DNA of 47,244 bases. It comes from CAYXDO01 sp964463485 (GTDB lineage Bacteria > Myxococcota > Kuafuiibacteriia > Kuafuiibacteriales > Kuafuiibacteriaceae). Each line of letters starts with the position of its first letter. Positions within the stretch are counted from its first letter, which is position 1. The stretch spans positions 1 through 47,244 of the forward strand of contig CAYXDO010000082.1 in assembly GCA_964463485.1 (NCBI GenBank), given 5' to 3'. Positions 1 to 8,502 of this stretch are shown in pieces. The notes under the pieces were generated by a model. That model searched no databases and had not been told where the DNA came from. It saw only the letters and a list, made by a program, of their open reading frames with translations. The translations under genes were made by a program, and so were the position numbers.

Positions 1-1709
1 CAGCCGTCGTTGCAGTCCGGGACTCCGTCGCCGTCGCCGTCCGAATCCGGGACGCCGCAACCGCAGACTCCGGGCTCGGTCTTGTTCGGGTCGGCCGGGC
101 AGTTGTCCTCACAGAGCGGGTCGGTGACTCCGCATCCGCAGAGCCCAGGAGAAGTCTTGTTCGGGTCGGCCGGGCAGCCGTCGAGGCAATTCAGCACGCC
201 GTCGCCGTCCGTGTCGAAGTCCGCCACACCGCACCCGCACGCGCCGGGCGCGACCTTGGATGGGTCGGCTGGGCAGAGGTCGGTGCAGTCGAGCGTACCG
301 TCGCCGTCCGTGTCGAGGTCCGCCACGCCACAGCCGCAGACACCCGGCGCCGACTTGCCTGAGTCGGCCGGGCACCCGTCGAGGCAGTCGGCGGTGCCGT
401 CGCCGTCCGTGTCGACGTCGGAGACCCCGCAGCCGCACACACCAGGCCCGACTTTGGATGAGTCGCCAGGGCAGAGGTCGGTGCAGTCGAGCGTACCGTC
501 GCCGTCCGTGTCAGCGTCGGAGATCCCGCAGCCGCACAGGCCGGGCGCCACCTTCGCTGAGTCGGCCGGACACCCATCGAGGCAGTCGGCGGTGCCGTCG
601 CCGTCCGTGTCGAGGTCGGAGACTCCGCAGCCGCACGCGCCGATACTCACCTTGTTGGGATCGGTCGGGCAGGCGTCGACACAGTCGGCCGTGCCATCGC
701 CGTCGCCGTCGCCGTCGGACACGCCGCAGCCGCAGACGCCGGGCGAAGTCTTGTCCGGATCGTCCGGGCATGAGTCACCGCCGAGGCAACCCACGCCCGG
801 GCTGCACTCGTTGGGCGCGCACGTCGAGTCTGGGATGCAATACACGCAGGTGCCCGCCTCCTGGGCGCAGAAGCGCCCGGGATCGCACGTGGCGGCTTCG
901 GAGCACGCGCGCGGCGATCGGTCGAACTCACAATTCAGCGCGATGGGCTCATCACAGGCGTCGGCGCCGGGCCCCCCGTCGATCGAGTCCGTGTCGCCGC
1001 CGCCCAGGAGGTAGTCGTTGTCTGGGCCGCCCTCGAGCTTGTCGTCGCCTTCGTTCCCATCGATGACGTCGTTGCCTGGGCCGCCGTCGACGCGGTCGTT
1101 GCCGTCGCCTGCGCCAATGACGTCGTCTCCGTCGCCGCCGCGAATGAAGTCATGGCCGTTGCCGCCGACGACTCGGTCGCTCCCTGCGCCTCCGTAGAAC
1201 CGGTCATTGCCTTCCCCGCCGTCGAGGAAGTCATCGCCGTCGCCGCCGTTCAGATAGTCATCGCCTGGGCCGCCGACGAGTTGGTCGGCTCCGCCCGAAC
1301 CCAGGAGGACGTCGTGGCCGAGGCCACCTTGCACCAAGTCGGCCCCCTGACCGCCGTCCACGAAGTCATTTCCGTCGCCGCCGTCGAGGTCGTCGTCGTC
1401 CCCCTGGCCGTAGATTTTGTCGGCGCCCGACTCGCCCCGAACGAGATCGCGTCCGGGTCCGCCGACGAGGTAGTCATTGCCCGCGACGCCGAAGAGTTGG
1501 TCGTCTCCCGCAAACCCGAGGATGCAGTCGTCGAGCGCGGTGCCGACGAGCACGTCGTTGCCGGGCGTCCCTTGGATCACGTTGGAGCCGATCGGACAGC
1601 TCGCCGCGGTGGTGAGCCCTTCCGCGTTGACGCCCGTCTCGACGGCTTCGCCGCACGCGACCAACGCGGCAGCGGTTGCGGCGAGTCGAAGAATGCCTTG
1701 CCCTCTCAT
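1..1709 (-). CDS. RTX-repeat and Cys-rich repeat lipoprotein, C-terminus beyond the window
   Basis: The frame is open from an ATG at 1709 to base 1, so about 569 residues are visible and the C-terminus is missing. An AGGAGGA ribosome site lies 4 bases upstream of the start. Residues 1-19 form a lipoprotein signal ending in the lipobox LVAC (Cys19). Residues about 47-247 are roughly 20 nonapeptide RTX-type calcium-binding repeats (GGxGxDxLxG style, such as GGDGNDFVDG). From about residue 300 there are Cys-rich and Asp-rich units of about 33 residues, each with a CGCGV core, a DTDGDG calcium-binding loop and a DC..xCP segment, as in thrombospondin type-3 repeats. Successive units alternate between two versions (DCLDGCPAD and DCTDLCP). 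I infer a calcium-dependent cell-surface or matrix protein. The ligand is unknown. No enzyme domain is visible. Confidence 0.85.
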   Translation of the reverse strand, partial: MRGQGILRLAATAAALVACGEAVETGVNAEGLTTAASCPIGSNVIQGTPGNDVLVGTALDDCILGFAGDDQLFGVAGNDYLVGGPGRDLVRGESGADKIYGQGDDDDLDGGDGNDFVDGGQGADLVQGGLGHDVLLGSGGADQLVGGPGDDYLNGGDGDDFLDGGEGNDRFYGGAGSDRVVGGNGHDFIRGGDGDDVIGAGDGNDRVDGGPGNDVIDGNEGDDKLEGGPDNDYLLGGGDTDSIDGGPGADACDEPIALNCEFDRSPRACSEAATCDPGRFCAQEAGTCVYCIPDSTCAPNECSPGVGCLGGDSCPDDPDKTSPGVCGCGVSDGDGDGDGTADCVDACPTDPNKVSIGACGCGVSDLDTDGDGTADCLDGCPADSAKVAPGLCGCGISDADTDGDGTLDCTDLCPGDSSKVGPGVCGCGVSDVDTDGDGTADCLDGCPADSGKSAPGVCGCGVADLDTDGDGTLDCTDLCPADPSKVAPGACGCGVADFDTDGDGVLNCLDGCPADPNKTSPGLCGCGVTDPLCEDNCPADPNKTEPGVCGCGVPDSDGDGDGVPDCNDG

Positions 1710-2055
1710 TCGGTCCTCCTCGGGCGCGGCGGCGCCCTGCTCTGCGGCGTTAGCCCACATCGGACTTGTCTACAATCGAGGAGTCGGGGCGCGACAATCC
1801 GTCCCACCCTGCGGCTCAGGACGCCTCGAGGGCGGGACGCGCGAGGCGGCCGTGTTGCGCGTGCCGGCACTTCCCTTGCCTCGGCTCTCTCATGAGCTCC
1901 GCTCTCGACGATCGACGAAAACAGAGGGATCGATGGGTCGACAGGCGGGAGCGATCCAAAGCGTGGCCATTGTGCCGACGCGGCGCGCATCTCCTCCGAG
2001 CGGCAGATCGTCGAGCGTCCGATGGAGCCCAAGAAGAAGGTGGGTTCGCGGAGGA
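1710..2055. other. 346-base intergenic stretch
   Basis: This lies between the start of the RTX lipoprotein and the stop of the caspase gene, both on the minus strand. Apart from the AGGAGGA ribosome site at 1714-1720 I see no gene, RNA or clear terminator. Long open frames cross it on both strands, but they have no recognisable domain and look like high-GC by-products. It presumably carries the promoter of the RTX gene, which I cannot place exactly. Confidence 0.5.
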
Positions 2056-3783
2056 TCAATCGCTCAGCGGAAGCTCCCATTCGAACCCAACTCCGGTGCG
2101 GAACGAGAAATCCACGGACGTAGCTCCGCATCCATCGACGCACAGCCATTGGGCACCGAAGCCCAAGTTTCCAACTCCTGAGACCGCGCCGACCACGGGC
2201 ACGACGACGCGACCTTCCACCAGCGCGGCGATCGAGATCGCTTCTTGGCGTTGCCCATCCGAATCCTTCTTGAAAGTCACGGAAGGTCCGGCGAGGGCGG
2301 CCACCTGCAACTCAGGCTGCCCGTCGAAGACGACGTACCCAACACCGAGTTGCGTCTCGAACGCGTCGGCGACGAAGGTGACCTCGCTCGCGGTGAGCTC
2401 ACCGGCTCCGTGATTCCACGCGAGCTCGAGAATTCCGTGCCACGGGCCTGCGCCAAGGCGGCCCGAAAGGCCCGCGCCGGTCTTGATGTTCATCTCTCCT
2501 GGTCCACCTGCGGGAAAGGTGAGTACGTGCGAGTCCAGTCCGAGGCCCAGGTAACTCAACGGCGCGGGTGACGGGTCGTCGAGCTGAGAAGTTAGCTCCC
2601 TTCGAACCGGCACCGGGAGCAGATCACCCTCCGAAAAAACCGTGTCTCCTTTCAGGCGAACGGCGTCGGTGGCACCGAGGCGCGACAGCAGCATCGTGGC
2701 GGCCCCGGCGGCGAACCGCCGCCACACCGGCGCGCTCGTCGTCGTCCTAGTCATCGTCGCATAGACATGGTTGAGCGGCAAAAGCGCGTACGCGGCCATT
2801 TCTTTCGCGGGGTGAATCACGGCGTAAGGCAGGTAGCCAGCCGTGAAGACTTCATGACGCCCTGGACCGAACAGTAGCCTCGATCCTGATACTCGTCGAT
2901 AGTCCAGAAAAGCGGCGTGTTTGTCCCCGCCCACCCCAAGCACGGTGGCCGGTCCAGACCCACCCTGCCCCGCCAGCACTTGAGGAATGACGGCCTCCAT
3001 TTCCGCGTAGGTGACCACGCCGTCCTCGTCGAAATCGGCCTGTCCGAGCGCTGCCGAACGGACCGCGTAGCTGAACAACCCACCAAGGTCGCTTCGTTCG
3101 AAGGTCGCCTGACTCCCGTTGGTCGCGAGAATCGCGCCGACGTTGGGATGGGTTTCGACGAAGCGCGTGGTGTTCGTTCTAGGTTCGTCGAACCGCTTTC
3201 GGACCCGACGACGAGGTCCGAAACCTCCCCGCGTCTCTAGGAGGAACGCACTCTGACAAGCATCGACGATGAGATGAACGCGGTTGGGTGCGAGCCTGTC
3301 GAGCACGCGCTCGCCGAGCATCGCCCCGTCGATGACACCCTCTCGCGACGCCGAGTCTCGAGCTCCAGGTTCGGGCTCCAGAAAGAGGTCCGTGCGAATC
3401 ACGTCCCCGAGCCGTCGTCGGCCGTGTCCTGAGAAGTAGACATAAATCTGCGCGGGGCTCGACCGAAGGGTGGCCTCCTGCTGAATTCGGCCGGCGGCCT
3501 GCTCGAGGGCGGCGAGGGTAGGCGGTCGAGGCTCGAGCTCCGGATGCAGCGCCAACTGAGCTTCGTCCAACCGCACCAGCACTTCCATGCGACGCGGAGA
3601 AAGGACGGAGAACATCTCGGCCATGCGAAGAACGTCCTCGTCGACCGAGCTCAGCGCCGGAAGGCCTAGAGCAACAGGGGCCGTAGGGTGCCCAACGAGA
3701 AGAACGTAGACATCCGGTCCGGACTCGTTCGCGAGGAGAGTCGAAATGATCCATACGCCCCACGATCCCATGCAATTGAGCAC
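2056..3783 (-). CDS. Secreted caspase-like peptidase (C14 type) with EF-hand and a C-terminal barrel-like domain (locus 1)
   Basis: 575 residues from a GTG at 3783; an ATG at 3771 (codon 5) is an equally good start. A short hydrophobic N-terminus (about 5-18) suggests export. Residues 25-235 form the caspase p20-like core: a first beta strand VYVLLVGH, the catalytic His120 in YFSGHGR and Cys176 in LIVDACQSAF. Residues 250-261 are a canonical 12-residue EF-hand loop (DFDEDGVVTYAE). The last 170 or so residues alternate hydrophobic and polar positions with many Gly, as in an outer-membrane beta barrel (from about 400 to the end). The gene is divergent, by 79 bases, from a membrane protein with a DUF4384-like end, a domain I associate with bacterial caspases. 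The calcium loop suggests calcium-dependent activation, but the substrate is unknown. Compare the paralogue at 27448-28884. Confidence 0.85.
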   Translation of the reverse strand: MLNCMGSWGVWIISTLLANESGPDVYVLLVGHPTAPVALGLPALSSVDEDVLRMAEMFSVLSPRRMEVLVRLDEAQLALHPELEPRPPTLAALEQAAGRIQQEATLRSSPAQIYVYFSGHGRRRLGDVIRTDLFLEPEPGARDSASREGVIDGAMLGERVLDRLAPNRVHLIVDACQSAFLLETRGGFGPRRRVRKRFDEPRTNTTRFVETHPNVGAILATNGSQATFERSDLGGLFSYAVRSAALGQADFDEDGVVTYAEMEAVIPQVLAGQGGSGPATVLGVGGDKHAAFLDYRRVSGSRLLFGPGRHEVFTAGYLPYAVIHPAKEMAAYALLPLNHVYATMTRTTTSAPVWRRFAAGAATMLLSRLGATDAVRLKGDTVFSEGDLLPVPVRRELTSQLDDPSPAPLSYLGLGLDSHVLTFPAGGPGEMNIKTGAGLSGRLGAGPWHGILELAWNHGAGELTASEVTFVADAFETQLGVGYVVFDGQPELQVAALAGPSVTFKKDSDGQRQEAISIAALVEGRVVVPVVGAVSGVGNLGFGAQWLCVDGCGATSVDFSFRTGVGFEWELPLSD

Positions 3784-3862
3784 GATATCACGGAAGATCT
3801 CGAGTACCGTACGCGGTCGTTCCCCAGCCAGTCGGCGGAAAGTCCTTGCCTTTGTTTAGGGC

Positions 3863-5368
3863 ATGGACATTGAGCGCTGGCCCAAGTCGTTGACAGGGAA
3901 AGACGGGAACCCTTCCGCTAGGCCAATGACCAACACGGGGCCCCTGGGCCGCGCCGCCGAGCGCGACGAGCTCGAAGCGACCTCTGCGAGCCTCCTGCGC
4001 CGACTCGTGTTCCTTTCTGCCGAGCCTCCGCCTCATGACAGCGAGTTGGAGCTCCTTGGGCGTCGCCTTCTTGCCCCCGTGAGCAATGGCCAAGCTCTCG
4101 ACTTGCTCGACGCCGTGGCCGAGTTGGCGAGTCTGCGACATGACGGACAAGACCGTTCGGACAGAGCCGGGACGCTCTTTGTCGCCACGACGAGTCAGTT
4201 CGCCCCGGGACCGGTCTGGAGATGCCAGCATTCGCGCTGCCTCGACGAGGCGCTACGCTTGAGGAGCTCGCGGCCCCTCGTCCCGCTCGACGAGGTCTCG
4301 AGGTGGAATCACGTCGTCACGGCGCTGCTCATGGCCGACATCGCGGTGACGATGTTGAGCTTGACGCTCCGCCGGGGATGGGACGCGAAGGGCGTCAGCT
4401 ACGATGCGCTGGCGAGCGCCCTGTTCGAGCCAGATACACGAGATCGTGCGGGCCCGATCGTTCAACCGCTCCGATACCTCTTGGCTGCCAGAGACGCCCT
4501 CGGCGTTCCCTCCGACAGGAGAGCGCTCGCGAAGGCGGCGGGCGCCCACGGAGGAGGAGAAGCGATCCGAAAAGCCCTCGAGCGGGCCTCATCTGGAGCG
4601 GTCCAGGACGTAGTTCTGCTGCTCGAAGGGCCTGCCGCTCCGTTCGATGATTTGCTCGCACTGCACGCCGTGGTGCTGGCTCGCCGGTTGAGGCTCGTGG
4701 ACTCTGCCGGCTTCGACGGCGCCAGCTTCACGGGCACCGCCCCGCACTTCGTCAGCGGCTCTCAGGCGGCGCCTGAAGCGTCCTCCACACCAGGCGTGGC
4801 TCCGACGCAAGCGGAGACCACAACTCCAGGCGGGGCGCTCAACTCGAAGCCCCAGAAGCGAAGAATGGGGCTCGCCATCGCAGGTTTGGTCTGCGCGCTC
4901 CTCATGATCCTGTGGCCCCGCCCGCGCGTCGAATGGACGGCGAAGGGTCCGAAAGTCGAGCTGATGCTGGTTCGCGGAGATAACCAACCCTGTGGAGTAG
5001 GCGAGCGCTGCGTGTGGATCCCGAAGTCCCAGCCACTCACGTTCCACTATCGACGCGATTCCGATTCGCGGTTCCGGTTCGCCTACTTCGTCGGAGTTGG
5101 GCCAGACGGGGAGCCTGAGTTGCTATTTCCAGCGCCCGGTACCTCCGCTGAGATTCCAACCTCGATCCAGGATGAGTGCAGTGCGTCGGGCATCTGTCCG
5201 CTCGGCGGAGGAGAGTTCCCTGACGCTGCGCCCGGCGGGGCGACCGTGTATGCCGTGCTCTCCGAGTCGAGCCTCGACACGGAATTGCTCTTGCGATGGG
5301 CCAGGAACCCGAAGACGAGCTTGCCTGGAACCGAAGTGAGTAAGTTCGAGCTAGAGGTGCGGAAGTAG
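3863..5368 (+). CDS. Single-pass membrane protein with DUF4384-like extracytoplasmic domain
   Basis: 501 residues from ATG 3863; an internal ATG at 3926 is an alternative and neither has a strong ribosome site. Residues 1-300 are probably cytoplasmic, largely helical and not recognised. They contain a CxxxxC pair (Cys121, Cys126). A Pro/Thr linker (300-330) leads to one membrane span at 335-352. Residues 362-501 resemble DUF4384: a GERCVWI strand, a FAYFVGVGPDGEPELLFP segment and a TVYAVLSES strand. The gene is divergent from the caspase at 3783 and probably acts with it, for example as its membrane partner or sensor. The anti-sigma factor at 28894-29673 has a similar outer domain next to the second caspase. 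Locus pairing and domain name are inferences; the membrane span is clear. Confidence 0.75.
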   Translation: MDIERWPKSLTGKDGNPSARPMTNTGPLGRAAERDELEATSASLLRRLVFLSAEPPPHDSELELLGRRLLAPVSNGQALDLLDAVAELASLRHDGQDRSDRAGTLFVATTSQFAPGPVWRCQHSRCLDEALRLRSSRPLVPLDEVSRWNHVVTALLMADIAVTMLSLTLRRGWDAKGVSYDALASALFEPDTRDRAGPIVQPLRYLLAARDALGVPSDRRALAKAAGAHGGGEAIRKALERASSGAVQDVVLLLEGPAAPFDDLLALHAVVLARRLRLVDSAGFDGASFTGTAPHFVSGSQAAPEASSTPGVAPTQAETTTPGGALNSKPQKRRMGLAIAGLVCALLMILWPRPRVEWTAKGPKVELMLVRGDNQPCGVGERCVWIPKSQPLTFHYRRDSDSRFRFAYFVGVGPDGEPELLFPAPGTSAEIPTSIQDECSASGICPLGGGEFPDAAPGGATVYAVLSESSLDTELLLRWARNPKTSLPGTEVSKFELEVRK

Positions 5369-5430
5369 CGCTCGGGACACGGCGAGTCGTCGGTTGCTTG
5401 CAAGACCTCCGACTCGACCGGGCCTCGCTC

Positions 5431-8373
5431 TCATTCGACGCGGTACTCGACTTCGAGCTCGACGCCGGAGAGCTCGATGGCGGCCGGCTCGCCGATTTGG
5501 TCCTGAGTCCCTCGCGTCGTGAGGAGGAAATTCAGGTCGTTGTCCCGTGCTTTGACCCAATCTGCGGCTTCCGGCAGCGAGGTCTCAGCCTCGTCACTCT
5601 CGCCGGACGTGTGGCCTCCGACGCTCTGCCACTCGCCCGCTTTGGCGTTCCAAGCCATGACGATGACCCCCGTTCCTCCGGTGCCGGCGACTCCGCCCGA
5701 AGTGCTTCGAAGAACGAACCTCGAAGGCACTCCCGCCGCAATTCCGAGGGAGCTCAGCTTGAAATTGACGATCATTCCGGGCTGTTGACCTTGCCCGAGG
5801 TCGAGGTCCCACGTGTCGCCGAGCGCCCGCTCCGTGGCGTCGCGGCCACCGAACAGCACAGTCCGCTTTCGCTCCGGATCGTACGCAAAGCCGTGAACGA
5901 ACCTGGGCACGGGCACCTGAGTCAGCGGCGCGAGCTCTTGCCAGGCGTTGTCCGCTGGGTTGTAGACCCATAAGTCATTGTAGTTGACTGATCCCTGTTG
6001 TCCTTGGCCTCCGAACAAAACCGCTCGATCGGCGCTGATGTCGAACGTGAATCCGCTCCCCGTTCTGGCTGCGGGCCCGTCTCGCGCAGCGAGGTCGATG
6101 AATCGCCCCGCCCGATACACCCAGGTGTCGTCGAAATTCTCGAGTCGGACCTCACCTCCGAAGAAATAGGACTGACCCCGGCCAGGGTCGTCCGCTCTTC
6201 CAAACACGCGGCGAGCCAGCCCCGTTGGGACAGGCGTCAAGTCACTCCAAATCTCTCCATCGAAGCGGCGCGCGGAAGGGATCGCGCCTCCCCAGAACCA
6301 ACCACTCAGGACAATCCAACCGAGCTCGGGATCGAAGACCGCCCCGCCATCCACGTTCAAGTCGCCAGGCGGCGGAAGCGCCGTCCAGTCGACGCCATTC
6401 CAAACCCACGCATCACCTGGACCCCAGCTATCCGCGTTGGCGTCGCAGTGAACGGCGGTGTCGGGCAGCCCACAGCCGTTGGAGACGAATAACCTGCCAC
6501 CCTCGTCGTCCACCGCGACCGACGCGCCATACCGTGCTGGGGGTCGAGACGAAGTCTCAACCTGAGTCCACGCGCGCCCGTCGAACCTCCAAAACTGATC
6601 CGAGATCCCGGTAGCACGAACACCTCCAAACTCGAGAACGCCCCTACCCACGGGATCGCGCACGAGCAGAGCCCGATCAGTCTCTGGGGGCCGATCACCC
6701 CAAGTCACGACCGAGTTGCCATCGAACAACAGAACCTCGTCTCGGACCTGGCCGGATGTGTCGAACCCACCCGAGATGACGAGCTCCTCGCGACGTGAGT
6801 CCCAGCCCGCCGACGAGCTGGCTCGACCGATTCGATGAGCAAGCCGAGTCCACGTCGTGCCGGAGAGCTTCCACAGATCATCCCCGAGCTCATTGGGCGC
6901 GCCGCCCACCAACAAATGACCTTCGGGCACCGACACGAGGACGAAATCCGCGAGCGGGTCAGGTCCGACCGTATCGACTTGGGCCCACGAGGCGCCGTCC
7001 CACTGCCACGTATCGGCCAAGAGACGCGATCCCGTTCGACCGCCGAAGAGTACACATCCGAGGAATGAACAGGCCATGGAGTGATCGGCGCGGGGGCTTG
7101 GCCCAAGCGCAGGGACACGAGAGAAGCTCGAGCCATCGAACAGCCAGGTCTCGTCGCTGAGTCCGGCTGCCGTGCGGCCACCGAACACGACGGTCTCGCC
7201 GCGCCGGGGATCGTAAGACATAGTATGTCCGGAGCGTGCGGAAGGGGTATTCAAGGACTCTAGCCGGCTCCACGTCTGACCATCCCATTCCCAGACGTCC
7301 CCGAGGAGCCCTGACGCAGAATCTCCACCGAAAATCGTCACTCGTCCCCGGAGCGCGTCATACGTCATCGCGAAATCCGCCCTAGCCTCCGGGCGAGCCG
7401 CGGGTTCGAGCTTCGTCCAGCGATCTCCATCCCATTCCCAAGTCTGGTCGAGGAGTCCTCGTTCGTTTCGTCCTCCGAACAACACGAGGTGCCCTCGTGC
7501 GGCGTCCCATGCCGCAGAAGCTCCGGATCGTGGTCCGGGCCGTTCGGTGGTCGGCATTCGTTCCTGCCACACCGCGCCCGAAGTGCGCCGAACCGGCCCT
7601 TCCGCCGAGGCAGACAACTTCGTGAGCTCCGATGGGTTCAACGGCCACCCGCTCCGTTCAAGGTCTTGCCACAGGGGCGCTGCCAGTCGAGGCGTCGTCG
7701 TCACCTCGATTGGAGAGTCTGCGCTGACGACAGCGCGACGATCGACGATCAGAATCCGTCGGACCAGAGGGACCTCGCCGCGAACCGTGCCTTCGGTGTC
7801 GGAGACGGCGGCGACCAACTCATCCTGCGCCGCGTAGCTGAGCTCGACCGGTGCGAAGGATCCGTCTGCTCGATCCGCCCGAGCGCTCCCGAGCGCCTGG
7901 TCGCCCGCGCGGACGCGAATACTCCAATTTCGTGGCAATGCGCCGGGCGAGGATTCGACCGTGAGCCGCGGCTCGGAGCTTCGCAGGTCTCCAAACGGTC
8001 GTCGCGTAACCCAGACGCGTTCGGGATCGAGCAGCGCCCCGCTTCGACGCGTGGACAAGATCACCTTGCCGACGCCCTTGCTCACGAAGATCGAGCATTC
8101 CGCCAAGCCCGCGCACGCGCCCATCCATTCGACGAGCTCGGAGCCAGCGTCGAGCGCGGGGGTGAGTTGCACCGTCGTGCCCGAGTCGAACTTTCGGCAA
8201 AACAATCGGTCTTCGTTCGAGGGCGGAGAACACGAAGTGCCCGCGGGGCGAAACACGACCGAGCCAGAGCCTGGCCCTTCGAGCTCGACGGTCAGCTCGA
8301 CCTCCTCTGACGTTCGAAACTCACTGCTGCACCCGAAAAACCAGATGCCGATACAGGCCCACCTTTTGTACAT
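5431..8373 (-). CDS. Kelch-repeat lipoprotein (beta-propeller)
   Basis: 980 residues from ATG 8373, with GGAGG 5 bases upstream. The N-terminus (MYKRWACIGIWFFGCSSEF) is a short lipoprotein signal with Cys15 as the probable lipidation site. Residues about 30-130 are a small beta-rich domain with a Cys pair (SCSPP and LFCRK), similar in style to the cell-wall repeat modules of such lipoproteins. From about 280 to 860 there are around ten kelch units with the VLFGG...DTWxxDGxxW signature, enough for one large or two propellers. The last 110 residues form a separate beta domain. The gene converges on the membrane protein ending at 5368 with a 62-base gap. Probably an outer-membrane-anchored binding protein. 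The kelch units lack any visible oxidase site, so I do not call it galactose oxidase. Confidence 0.9.
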   Translation of the reverse strand: MYKRWACIGIWFFGCSSEFRTSEEVELTVELEGPGSGSVVFRPAGTSCSPPSNEDRLFCRKFDSGTTVQLTPALDAGSELVEWMGACAGLAECSIFVSKGVGKVILSTRRSGALLDPERVWVTRRPFGDLRSSEPRLTVESSPGALPRNWSIRVRAGDQALGSARADRADGSFAPVELSYAAQDELVAAVSDTEGTVRGEVPLVRRILIVDRRAVVSADSPIEVTTTPRLAAPLWQDLERSGWPLNPSELTKLSASAEGPVRRTSGAVWQERMPTTERPGPRSGASAAWDAARGHLVLFGGRNERGLLDQTWEWDGDRWTKLEPAARPEARADFAMTYDALRGRVTIFGGDSASGLLGDVWEWDGQTWSRLESLNTPSARSGHTMSYDPRRGETVVFGGRTAAGLSDETWLFDGSSFSRVPALGPSPRADHSMACSFLGCVLFGGRTGSRLLADTWQWDGASWAQVDTVGPDPLADFVLVSVPEGHLLVGGAPNELGDDLWKLSGTTWTRLAHRIGRASSSAGWDSRREELVISGGFDTSGQVRDEVLLFDGNSVVTWGDRPPETDRALLVRDPVGRGVLEFGGVRATGISDQFWRFDGRAWTQVETSSRPPARYGASVAVDDEGGRLFVSNGCGLPDTAVHCDANADSWGPGDAWVWNGVDWTALPPPGDLNVDGGAVFDPELGWIVLSGWFWGGAIPSARRFDGEIWSDLTPVPTGLARRVFGRADDPGRGQSYFFGGEVRLENFDDTWVYRAGRFIDLAARDGPAARTGSGFTFDISADRAVLFGGQGQQGSVNYNDLWVYNPADNAWQELAPLTQVPVPRFVHGFAYDPERKRTVLFGGRDATERALGDTWDLDLGQGQQPGMIVNFKLSSLGIAAGVPSRFVLRSTSGGVAGTGGTGVIVMAWNAKAGEWQSVGGHTSGESDEAETSLPEAADWVKARDNDLNFLLTTRGTQDQIGEPAAIELSGVELEVEYRVE

Positions 8374-8502
8374 TTTTCCTCCACCTACGGCTGTGAGCTA
8401 CCGAACGCCCCCTGCGAGTTGCGTTCACGGCGTGGATAACATGAATTCGAACTCGTGTGTCGCGGCCGGTTATTTCTTTTTCAGTGCTTGGTCCAACCTG
8501 CG

